Source: Arenimonas sp. (GTDB taxonomy: Bacteria > Pseudomonadota > Gammaproteobacteria > Xanthomonadales > Xanthomonadaceae). From it: 5,134 bases of DNA. The translations under genes were made by a program, and so were the position numbers. Location of the stretch: contig DNNT01000198.1 of NCBI GenBank assembly GCA_003497545.1, forward strand, positions 1 through 5,134, written 5' to 3'. Positions 1 to 5,106 of this stretch are shown piece after piece; position 1 is the stretch's first letter, and every line of letters starts with the position of its first letter. Below the pieces are notes generated by a model. It was not told the DNA's origin. It searched no databases and saw only the letters and a program-made list of their open reading frames with translations.

Positions 1-638
1 CCGCAGCGTACCAGGTACATTTTTCCGGGGAAGAAGGCGGCAAAAAGGGAAAGAACTCTCCCCGGAAAAATGTACCTGGTACGTTGGCTTCCCCCCACAT
101 CGACGACGAAATCAGGTACATTTTTCCGGGGAGAGTTCTTTCCCTTTTTGCCGCCTTCTTCCCCGGAAAAATGTACCTGGTACGCTGCGGTTTCCGTGCG
201 GCGCACCAGGTCCTCGATCATGGCCACCAGGCCCATCTGCATGCCGTCGTTCGGGTGGTAGATGCGCTCTACGCCGTAGTCCTGCAGTTCCTTGATCTCT
301 TCCGGCGTGATGGTGCCGCCGCCGCCGCCGAACACGCGGATGTGGCCGGCGCCGCGTTCGCGCAGCATGTCCACCATGTACTTGAAGTACTCGGTGTGGC
401 CGCCCTGGTAGCTGGAAAGCGCGATGCCGTCGGCGTCTTCCTGCAGCGCGGCGCGCACCACGTCCTCGACGCTGCGGTTGTGGCCCAGGTGCACCACTTC
501 CACGCCCTGCGCCTGGATCAGGCGGCGCATGATGTTGATGGCGGCGTCGTGGCCGTCGAACAGGCTGGCGGCGGTGACGAAGCGCAGCGGGCTGCGCTCG
601 GCGTTGGACTCGGGGAGCTGGTTGGCGGGGGTGCTCAT
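1..638 (-). CDS. icmF: IcmF-type acyl-CoA mutase (isobutyryl-CoA mutase fused), N-terminal part, runs off window
   Basis: Adenosylcobalamin-dependent mutase that, in the IcmF family, interconverts isobutyryl-CoA and n-butyryl-CoA in the cytoplasm and carries its own GTPase chaperone domain. Only the first 212 codons are present. Residues 18-150 form a cobalamin-binding domain: F20-V-T-A-A-S-L-F-D28-G-H30-D with the presumed axial histidine H30, S75-S-Y-Q-G-G80-H, F103 followed by five glycines, and an HPNDGMQMG segment near the end. The start ATG (638-636) is chosen because the family-like segment begins about 17 residues later; the ribosome site is weak (AAGAG, 9 nt upstream). The family is usually about 1,080-1,100 residues: cobalamin domain, G domain, then substrate domains, which must lie beyond position 1. 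From residue 153 the frame enters a 190-bp palindrome and stays open through it, adding about 60 residues ([13 protein letters not shown]..., later [10 protein letters not shown]) that do not resemble the family. The domain call is firm. Whether the full protein is made past the insertion is uncertain. Confidence 0.85.
   Translation of the reverse strand, partial: MSTPANQLPESNAERSPLRFVTAASLFDGHDAAINIMRRLIQAQGVEVVHLGHNRSVEDVVRAALQEDADGIALSSYQGGHTEYFKYMVDMLRERGAGHIRVFGGGGGTITPEEIKELQDYGVERIYHPNDGMQMGLVAMIEDLVRRTETAAYQVHFSGEEGGKKGKNSPRKNVPDFVVDVGGSQRTRYIFPGRVLSLFAAFFPGKMYLVRC
7..83. mobile_element. Complete 77-bp hairpin repeat unit (MITE/REPIN-like)
   Basis: The termini 7-31 and 59-83 are perfect 25-bp inverted repeats that begin CGTACCAGGTAC and continue ATTTTTCCGGGG. 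They enclose a 27-nt purine-rich centre containing GGCGGCAAAAAGGGAAAGAA. The outer 11 bases, GTACCAGGTAC, are a near-palindrome on their own (5-bp arms around one base). There is no coding capacity of its own. Short hairpin units with such termini are usually dispersed elements mobilised in trans, often by RAYT-type (Y1) transposases, but none is visible here and the family assignment is inference. No target-site duplication can be defined, because the left flank is only 6 bases long. Confidence 0.6.
113..184. mobile_element. Second hairpin repeat unit, inverted, one terminus truncated
   Basis: This is the inverted copy of the unit at 7-83. Its right terminus (161-184) carries the full 24-base motif. 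The left one (113-131) keeps only CAGGTACATTTTTCCGGGG, and the outermost GTAC bases are replaced by the loop sequence (GACGAAAT). The centre is identical to the first unit in reverse complement. The two units plus the 34-bp spacer may form one composite repeat that moved as a block, or a recent inverted duplication. Perfect identity of the cores argues that the event is recent or artefactual. Confidence 0.55.
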
Positions 639-662
639 GGGGCGGCACTCTTGCGGCAAAGA

Positions 663-698
663 CGGGAATTTCCCGATTGTAGCGCCGACCGTATGGTC
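663..698 (-). promoter_or_regulatory. Putative icmF promoter with operator-like dyads
   Basis: On the minus strand, TACAAT (681-676) matches the sigma-70 -10 consensus at five of six bases and lies about 38 bp upstream of the icmF ATG. No good -35 hexamer is seen 16-18 bp further up (AGGGCG or TAGGGC), so an activator or weak promoter is likely if this is real. Immediately downstream, 663-675 is a perfect 13-bp dyad, CGGGAATTTCCCG, which would cover the expected transcription start. A second, imperfect dyad, GACC-N4-GGTC (687-698), sits in the spacer. The two could be repressor or activator sites; no regulator is encoded nearby. The rest of the 106-bp gap (639-744) shows no other clear signal and no convincing terminator for the sulfotransferase gene. 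Confidence 0.4.
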
Positions 699-744
699 CG
701 CCCTACCCCGCCCGGGCCGCCTTCACCCGCCCTGCACTACCGGC

Positions 745-2292
745 TCAGCCCAGCGCCTCGCGCAGCGGCTGCAGCCAGGCCTCGTAGCGGCGCCACTGGC
801 CCAGGAAACGCGCGTGCACCGGCTCGCGCAGCTGCACCGCGCTGGCGGTGGCCACGGCGCCGGTGCGGCGGGCGATGTCGGCCACGCCGGGCGCGGGCGG
901 CAGGCCCAGGAAGGCCAGCACCTCGGCCGCCACCGCGTCGGTGCGGGTGACCAGGGCGTCGTAGGGCACGTCCAGGATCCGGCCCGGGAAGGCCGCGTGC
1001 CAGTGCGCCATCAGCGCCTGGTAACGCTTGAAGTGGCCGGCCATTTCGGCCTGGTCGTAGCTGTGCGGGTAGGCGCCCGCGAACAGTTCCTTGAGATTGG
1101 AGAAACACACGTCCATCGGCTCGCGCACCAGGTGCAGGAACTTCGCCTGCGGCAGCGCGCGGGCGATGTGGCCCAGCCACAGGAAGTTCGCCGGCAGCTT
1201 GTCCGTGTACAGCGGCTTGCCGCCGGCGCGCCACTGCGTGTGGCCGAGGTAGCGGCGGCCGAGTTCGGCCGGGTCCACGCGTTCGGCGGCGGCCAGCAGC
1301 GCCAGGTCGGGGCCCGGCGGGCCGGCCAGGTCGGCGCACCAACGCAGCTGGAAGCCGAAATCGCGCAGCTCGCCCGCGTCGGCCACGCCGGGCGCGCCGC
1401 CCAGGATGCGTTCGAGCAGCGTGGTGCCCGAACGCGGCTGGCCCAGGATGAACACCGGCGCCGGGCCGGGTTCGGCCTGCAGGTTCGCGCCCTGCCCGTC
1501 CACGCGTTTCAGCTGGTCGAACACGGCCTGTTCGGCGGCGGGGTCGTACTGGATCTGGCGGCGGCGGGCGCGCATGCCGGCTTCGAGCGCAGGCCAGGCG
1601 GCGGTCGTGTCGCCCAGGTCGTCGAGTTCCTTGAACAGCGCGTAATACAGCGGCGGCGCGTCGGGGTGGCTTTCGCCGGCGCGGGCGATGGCGGCGCGCA
1701 GACGGTCGACGTGGTTTTTCGCGGGCGTGGCGGTGCGCAGCTTGGCCAGCTGGCGGTGCGCGGCGCCATGCAGCGGCTGGCGCGCCAGGCAGGCCTCGAA
1801 GCCGGCTTCGGCGGCGTCGGTTTCACCGGCGTAAAGCGCGGTGAGGCCCAGCTGGTAGTGCAGCGTGGGGTTGTCGGCGCCGAGCGCGCGGGCACGCTGC
1901 AGGAAGGGCCGCGCCTCGGCCGCGAACGACTGTTCGGACAGGCGCTGGCCCAGGCCCTGCTGCACCGCCGGGTCGGGCGCGTCGCGCAGGGCCGGCGACT
2001 GCGCCAGCGACAGCGCGGCTTCCAGTTCGCCCACCTGGCACAGCAGTTCGACGATGGCTTCCAGCACCACCGGGTCGGATTCGTCGGCGGCGCGGGCGGC
2101 CAGGGCTTCGGCCACGGCATCGCGCAGGCGGCCCTGGGCCAGGGCCAGGTGGCCCAGCCGCAGGCGCGCGGGCGCCACCCATTCGGGGTGCGTGGCCAGG
2201 CGTTCGTAGGCGGCGCGGGCCGGTGCGTCTTCGCCGCGGGCGCGGTGCTGTTCGGCGGCCTGCCAGGTCGCCAGCGGGTCGAAACGGTGCAT
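745..2292 (-). CDS. TPR-repeat sulfotransferase (PAPS-dependent)
   Basis: A 515-residue, probably cytoplasmic or membrane-associated enzyme predicted to transfer sulfate from PAPS to an unknown acceptor. Residues 1-260 are Ala/Leu-rich helical repeats of TPR type, for example 42-73 (LRLGHLALAQGRLRDAVAEA) and 141-173 (LHYQLGLTALYAGETDAAEA). Residues 279-515 are a sulfotransferase domain: the 5'-phosphosulfate loop is P279-VFILGQPRSGTT-L, the 3'-phosphate site is V389-R390-E-P-M-D-V-C-F-S398-N, and between them are GELRDF (E308, possible general base by analogy with tyrosylprotein sulfotransferases) and TDKLPANF (D364, K365). Both PAPS motifs look intact. No signal peptide or membrane segment is seen. 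The start is supported by GGGAGG (2301-2306), 8 nt upstream. The upstream gene stops 4 nt before this ATG, so the two are probably co-transcribed and coupled. The acceptor cannot be read from sequence; the TPR half may dock a protein partner. Confidence 0.88.
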   Translation of the reverse strand: MHRFDPLATWQAAEQHRARGEDAPARAAYERLATHPEWVAPARLRLGHLALAQGRLRDAVAEALAARAADESDPVVLEAIVELLCQVGELEAALSLAQSPALRDAPDPAVQQGLGQRLSEQSFAAEARPFLQRARALGADNPTLHYQLGLTALYAGETDAAEAGFEACLARQPLHGAAHRQLAKLRTATPAKNHVDRLRAAIARAGESHPDAPPLYYALFKELDDLGDTTAAWPALEAGMRARRRQIQYDPAAEQAVFDQLKRVDGQGANLQAEPGPAPVFILGQPRSGTTLLERILGGAPGVADAGELRDFGFQLRWCADLAGPPGPDLALLAAAERVDPAELGRRYLGHTQWRAGGKPLYTDKLPANFLWLGHIARALPQAKFLHLVREPMDVCFSNLKELFAGAYPHSYDQAEMAGHFKRYQALMAHWHAAFPGRILDVPYDALVTRTDAVAAEVLAFLGLPPAPGVADIARRTGAVATASAVQLREPVHARFLGQWRRYEAWLQPLREALG

Positions 2293-2296
2293 GGCG

Positions 2297-2947
2297 CTAG
2301 CCTCCCAGCGCCTTGCAGAAGGCCTTGGCGAAGGCGCTGCGGCGGACGTCGGCGTCGTCGCGGGCGCTGCCGGCCACGTGGGTCAGGCGGGCGGCCTGCA
2401 GGCGGTCGATGTCGGCGCCGCGGCGGAACGCCACTTCGCGCTGCACGCGGGCGCGCACGTGGTCGCTCAGGCCCGAGCGCAGGGTCAGTTCGTTGTCGGC
2501 CAGCACGCGCCAGGGCACGAAGATGGCGTGCAACTGGTCGTCGGCCAGGGTGAAGAAGCCGGCGCCGAACAGGTCCACGTGGGCGGCGTGGGCCTGCAGC
2601 ATCCAGTCGCCGCCGTCGCGGTAGCGGAGCGTGCTGACCACGGTGCCGGTGGGCGCCAGCGGCGGCCGGCCCAGCCGGGCTTCGCCGGACAGCAGGATGC
2701 CGCGCAGGTCGGCGATGGGGTTCGAAAGGGTCTCGTCGCCGGCGCGCAGGATGACGTTGCCGCCCTCCCAGTCCAGCCCGGTGAGGTGGCCGTACAGCAG
2801 TTCGCCCGGGGCCAGCAGTAGGATCGCCTTGTGCAGGTCGGGCTGCACCTCGCCCATCCAGCGCGGCGGCTGCGGCAGCCCGTACAGCACGCCGGCGCCG
2901 TAGCCGAAGCTGCCCGGGAGGTCGTCAACGCGTGTCAGTTCCGCCAT
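2297..2947 (-). CDS. Conserved-looking hypothetical protein, 216 aa
   Basis: I do not recognise this family. The 216-residue product begins MAELTRVDDLPGSF and has no signal peptide or membrane helix, so it is likely cytoplasmic. The middle (about residues 40-155) alternates short hydrophobic strands and turns (AILLLAPGELLYGHLTGLDW, GNVILRAG, GTVVSTLRYRDGGDW, LHAIFVPWRVLADNEL), which suggests a beta-rich fold. The C-terminal 50 residues are basic and helical (VRARVQREVAFRRGADIDR) and contain one cysteine near the end. Codon pattern and GC match the neighbours, so it is a genuine coding region. It ends 4 nt before the sulfotransferase start, which implies a functional link such as an accessory factor or adaptor. 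No Shine-Dalgarno sequence precedes the ATG. TAGACT lies only 10 nt upstream, so a leaderless message or another start is possible. Confidence 0.75.
   Translation of the reverse strand: MAELTRVDDLPGSFGYGAGVLYGLPQPPRWMGEVQPDLHKAILLLAPGELLYGHLTGLDWEGGNVILRAGDETLSNPIADLRGILLSGEARLGRPPLAPTGTVVSTLRYRDGGDWMLQAHAAHVDLFGAGFFTLADDQLHAIFVPWRVLADNELTLRSGLSDHVRARVQREVAFRRGADIDRLQAARLTHVAGSARDDADVRRSAFAKAFCKALGG
2301..2306 (-). promoter_or_regulatory. Strong ribosome binding site of the sulfotransferase gene
   Basis: GGGAGG on the minus strand lies 8 nt before the ATG at 2292-2290. It is inside the last codons of the preceding gene, whose TAG stop is at 2299-2297. This fixes the start of the sulfotransferase and supports translational coupling. 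Confidence 0.7.
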
Positions 2948-2963
2948 GCCCGGGAGTCTAGAA

Positions 2964-3027
2964 GAAGCCGGCCACGCTGGGGAAATCCGCGCCGGCCCCG
3001 CCAGCGCCCCCGGACGTGGCCGGCTTC
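2964..3027. terminator. Inverted repeat in intergenic gap, possible terminator of the haemoglobin cluster
   Basis: GAAGCCGGCCACG (2964-2976) pairs perfectly with CGTGGCCGGCTTC (3015-3027), a 13-bp stem with a 38-nt GC-rich loop. It lies 11 bp after the stop of the truncated haemoglobin gene in the direction of transcription. On the minus strand the stem is followed by CTTCTAGACT, which lacks a proper U-run, so efficient intrinsic termination is doubtful. It may instead stabilise the 3' end, or be a REP-like sequence. It also overlaps the only space available for a promoter of the downstream gene. Confidence 0.4.
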
Positions 3028-3037
3028 CGCCCCGGAC

Positions 3038-3601
3038 CTATTCGGTCACCACCTCGCGGTGCATGGGCGCAAGCCGCGCAAGCAGCTTGTTCTGCGCTGC
3101 GAACGGCACGTCGTGGGCGTCCATGGCCACCTGCAGCACTTCCACCAGGCGGTTGAAGTCGGCGCGGTCGATGCCCAGGCCGGCGTGGGAGGTTTTCATG
3201 TCGCGGCCGGTGTATTCGCAGTCGCCGCCGAGGATCACGCAGAACTGCTCGACCAGCTGGCGCTTCACGCGGTCCTGGTCGGCATTGGCGAAAAACGGCC
3301 CCATGCGCGCGTCGGCCAGCAGGCCGGCCATGAAGGTGTCCATCAGCCGGGTCAGGCCGGCTTCGCCGCCGAAGTCGTCCAGCACCGGGCGCAGTTCGGG
3401 ATGGGCGGGCGCCGGGTTGGGCGCGGTGGGGTCGAGGCGCGGCGCGGCTTCGGCGGCGTCGAGTGCGGCTTCCTCGGCCTCGAGGCGGGCCTCTTCGGCC
3501 AGCAGGGCCTGCTCTTCGGCAGTGGGCGCGGATTCCTGCGCGAAACCGGGGGCGGCAACGGCCAGGGCGATCGCCAGGGCCAGGGTCTTGGTCAGGTTCA
3601 T
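3038..3601 (-). CDS. Secreted group-1 truncated haemoglobin
   Basis: A small haem protein expected in the periplasm, where family members bind O2, NO or CO or do redox chemistry. Numbering here counts from an in-frame upstream Met at 3613. I prefer the Met at 3601 (residue 5), because GGAG (3611-3608) lies 6 nt before it and it opens a clean signal peptide, MNLTKTLALAIALAVAAPGFAQ, with cleavage near residue 25-26. Next come a Glu/Ala-rich helix (32-57) and a Pro-rich linker (58-76). The globin domain (77-191) shows DDFGGEAG, FFAN, GGDCEYTGRDMKTSHAGLGI with proximal (F8) His143, and a VPFAAQNKLLARLAPMHREV tail. Cys125 and Cys132 flank the GG turn and could form a disulfide after export. By hand alignment, B10 is Met95 rather than the usual Tyr, and E7/E11 are Val116 and Leu120. 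The gene follows the DUF3034 gene with almost no gap and is last in the cluster. Confidence 0.88.
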   Translation of the reverse strand: MNLTKTLALAIALAVAAPGFAQESAPTAEEQALLAEEARLEAEEAALDAAEAAPRLDPTAPNPAPAHPELRPVLDDFGGEAGLTRLMDTFMAGLLADARMGPFFANADQDRVKRQLVEQFCVILGGDCEYTGRDMKTSHAGLGIDRADFNRLVEVLQVAMDAHDVPFAAQNKLLARLAPMHREVVTE

Positions 3602-3616
3602 CGGGGTCTCCATGGC

Positions 3617-4516
3617 TCAGAAGCCAACCTGCAGCGAGGCGTAGACGCCGCGCTGGTTGTCGGCGATGACGATGTTGCCGAGGTCGACGTAGGCCACCGT
3701 CAGCGACACGTGCTTGCTGGGCGCCCAGGCGACGAACACGTCCCAGGCGTCGTTTTCCTCGGCGATGCCGAGGTTGTCGGGCTTCATGCGGTATTCGCCG
3801 CCGATGGCCAGGTGGCGGTTGAGCAGCCAGGCCACGGAGCCCTCGAACTGCGCCTCGTAGTCGTCGTTGCGGTCGCCGCCGAAACCCAGGATGCCGAACT
3901 GGTTGGCCCGGGTCAGGCGCACGGTGCCGTTGAGCAGCAGACTCTTGTCGAGGTAGAGCTTGGTGGCGCTGAGGTAGTAGTCCACGCCGCTGTCGTCGCG
4001 CGCGCCGACGAAGGCCAGCACGCCGGGCTGGTCGTTCTTCTTGTACTGGGCGCCCACCGCGATTTGCGGCAGCCAGCTGTCCTGCTCCAGCACCGCATCG
4101 CCCGCCACCCGCAACTTCACGCCGAAGGTTTCCTGGGTGAAGGTGAAGCCGTTGCCCAGGCCCAGCGCGCCGCCGATGGCCTGGGTGTCGAACTTCTGCC
4201 GCGAGACGCTGAGCTCGACGCGGTCGTACAGGCCCACCAGCACGCCGTAGCTGTCGAGCGCGTAATCGTCCACGTCCACGCGGGTGTAGAAGGCGCTGGC
4301 GCCCACCTGGTCGCGCGTGCCGTAGCCGCCGATCACGGCCCAGGGCGTGAGGCCACCGCCCGCGGCGCCCTCCACCTGGCTCACGCCACCGGTGAGCAGC
4401 AGCTTGCCGCCGGTGTCGAAACCGTCCTCGGTTTCCTGGGCCAGGGCCAGGCCGGCGGGCAGGCAGAGCGCTAGGGCAAGCAGCTGGCGCGGCATCGGGT
4501 GTCGTTTCTGGTGCAT
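3617..4516 (-). CDS. DUF3034 family protein, outer-membrane barrel-like
   Basis: A 299-residue exported protein. The hallmark segment follows the signal peptide: GGKLLLTGGVSQVEGAAGGG, then LTPWAVIGGYGTRDQVGA, which I recognise as the DUF3034 family. The signal peptide is MHQKRHPMPRQLLALALCLPAGLALA, cleaved near Q27. The mature part is a series of amphipathic strands with aromatic girdles (ASAFYTRVDV, FGVKLRVAGD, QIAVGAQYK, DYYLSATKLYLD, NRHLAIGGEYRMK, VSLTVAYVDLG) and ends YASLQVGF, a C-terminal Phe typical of outer-membrane barrels. The function of the family is not known to me; a channel or receptor is inference. The ATG overlaps the upstream TGA as TGATG, with GAGGAG at 4528-4523, so the start is firm. 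The frame is open for another 132 codons upstream, but that part is only a shadow of the neighbouring gene. Confidence 0.87.
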   Translation of the reverse strand: MHQKRHPMPRQLLALALCLPAGLALAQETEDGFDTGGKLLLTGGVSQVEGAAGGGLTPWAVIGGYGTRDQVGASAFYTRVDVDDYALDSYGVLVGLYDRVELSVSRQKFDTQAIGGALGLGNGFTFTQETFGVKLRVAGDAVLEQDSWLPQIAVGAQYKKNDQPGVLAFVGARDDSGVDYYLSATKLYLDKSLLLNGTVRLTRANQFGILGFGGDRNDDYEAQFEGSVAWLLNRHLAIGGEYRMKPDNLGIAEENDAWDVFVAWAPSKHVSLTVAYVDLGNIVIADNQRGVYASLQVGF

Positions 4517-5064
4517 CAGGGACTCCTCGGGTTGGACGTGGGCCGCGCCGGCGCGGCCGGGCGGCCGCTCCGGGTCAGGGGCATGGGGAAATAGGCGATG
4601 ACCTGCGCGCTGAGTTCGGGCGGCACCTTGACCAGGTACCAGGCGTCGGCGACGCCATCGCCACCGGCGGCGCCGCGCCGGCGGTCGGAAACCCAGCGGT
4701 AGAGCGGTTTGCCCTGCCAGGCCCACATCAGCCGGCCGTCGCTGCTGCGCGCGAGGGTGAACGGACCATGCGGGCGGGCGCCGGGCTCGGCGTAATGGGG
4801 CGGCCACAGCGCCTCGCAGGGGCGGTCGCAGAGGCTGCGGCCGGGCTTGTCCTTGGTGAAGGTGTAGAGCGCGCGGCCGCCCTGCTCCACCAGGATGCCC
4901 TGCCGCTGCCACACCGGCACCGGGCTGCGCTGGGCGATTTCAAGCGGCGACAGCCGTGGCGGCGGCGTGGCCGGCGAAGGCGTGGCCGCCGGCCGGGCGG
5001 ACGCCGCCAGGGCCAGGCAACCGAGGAAGCAGCCGACGAGAAGCGAGGCGGTCAGGCGGGCCAT
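4516..5064 (-). CDS. Secreted COG4315-type (Lipoprotein_15) repeat protein
   Basis: A 182-residue exported protein of unknown biochemical role. The body contains two related repeats of the COG4315/Lipoprotein_15 type. Repeat 1 is at about 56-98: G-I-L-V..GRALYTFTKDKPGRS-C79-DRP-C83-EALWPP. Repeat 2 is at about 103-145: MWAWQGKPLYRWVSDRR..GDGV..AWYLV. The C-x3-C pair in repeat 1 could be a disulfide or a metal or haem ligand pair; this is inference. The N-terminus MARLTASLLVGCFLGCLALAASA is a signal peptide. Cys12 follows LVG like a lipobox, but the hydrophobic stretch before it is very short, so Sec cleavage after ASA (residue 23) is equally possible. A Pro/Ala-rich linker (24-40) and a Pro/Arg-rich tail (167-182) flank the domain. 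There is no clear Shine-Dalgarno sequence before the ATG. The stop overlaps the DUF3034 start, so it heads that cluster. Confidence 0.82.
   Translation of the reverse strand: MARLTASLLVGCFLGCLALAASARPAATPSPATPPPRLSPLEIAQRSPVPVWQRQGILVEQGGRALYTFTKDKPGRSLCDRPCEALWPPHYAEPGARPHGPFTLARSSDGRLMWAWQGKPLYRWVSDRRRGAAGGDGVADAWYLVKVPPELSAQVIAYFPMPLTRSGRPAAPARPTSNPRSP
4523..4528 (-). promoter_or_regulatory. Ribosome binding site of the DUF3034 gene at a TGATG junction
   Basis: GAGGAG on the minus strand lies 6 nt before the ATG at 4516-4514. That A is also the last base of the upstream TGA stop (4518-4516). The arrangement decides the start among several in-frame candidates and points to stop-restart coupling. 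Confidence 0.75.
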
Positions 5065-5106
5065 GGTGCGCCGGGGTCTGCGTACGCACGTCGCGTACTT
5101 CTCCCC
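5065..5106. other. Short intergenic region with dyad symmetry
   Basis: This 42-bp gap precedes the COG4315-type gene. It contains the perfect 10-bp palindrome TGCGTACGCA (5079-5088). CTGCGTA (5078-5084) also pairs with TACGCAG (5108-5114), and GCGTAC recurs at 5093-5098. On the minus strand GGGGAGAAG (5106-5098) looks like a ribosome site but sits more than 30 nt from the ATG at 5064, too far to serve it. No -10/-35 pair is seen, so the promoter may lie upstream of the window. Confidence 0.3.

Larger units (their letters stand above)
1..190. repeat. Large perfect palindrome: 78-bp inverted arms, 34-bp loop
   Basis: Bases 1-78 are the exact reverse complement of 113-190 (position i pairs with 191-i, no mismatches), around an asymmetric loop at 79-112. 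The arms could extend further, because the pairing is still intact at the window edge. Each arm is itself a smaller hairpin, so the region can fold either as one 78-bp cruciform or as two separate hairpins. No transposase is present. The structure looks like a non-autonomous REPIN- or MITE-like repeat cluster. It lies within the open frame of icmF, directly after the cobalamin-binding domain. It is also AT-richer than its neighbours (runs of A and T), which marks it as foreign to the gene. An assembly fold-back at a contig end could produce the same picture. Confidence 0.9.

Noticed and set aside
1..190. Intact insertion sequence or CRISPR array
   Set aside because: There is no transposase frame, and the repeats are inverted hairpin units rather than regularly spaced direct repeats.
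112..648. Minus-strand open frame of 178 codons overlapping icmF
   Set aside because: It is out of phase with the cobalamin-domain frame and gives a His/Arg/Pro-rich nonsense product. The icmF frame starting at 638 has the family motifs.
699..744. Terminator after the sulfotransferase gene
   Set aside because: The stretch is GC-rich with short direct repeats (AGGGCGG), but I could not find a stable stem followed by a U-run.
84..950. Plus-strand open frame starting in the palindrome loop
   Set aside because: It is antisense to icmF and the end of the sulfotransferase gene, begins with a TTG without a ribosome site, and becomes Arg/Pro/Ala low-complexity.
424..2553. Open frame of 709 codons on the plus strand
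   Set aside because: It lies opposite the sulfotransferase and neighbouring genes, has a low-complexity Arg/Gly/Ala/Val/Gln composition and no recognisable domain. It is a typical antisense shadow in GC-rich DNA.
2831..4474. Open frame of 547 codons on the plus strand
   Set aside because: It is antisense to the haemoglobin and DUF3034 genes, both supported by family motifs and signal peptides. Its composition (Val/His/Gly/Gln-rich) is that of a reverse-strand shadow.
4517..4912. Upstream extension of the DUF3034 frame
   Set aside because: The extra 132 residues are an out-of-phase reading of the COG4315-type gene. The ATG at 4516 has GAGGAG at the right distance and starts a good signal peptide.
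5026..5033. Lipobox at Cys12 of the COG4315-type protein as proof of a lipoprotein
   Set aside because: LVGC fits the consensus, but only about 11 residues precede the cysteine, shorter than usual lipoprotein signals, so it was left as an alternative to Sec cleavage.
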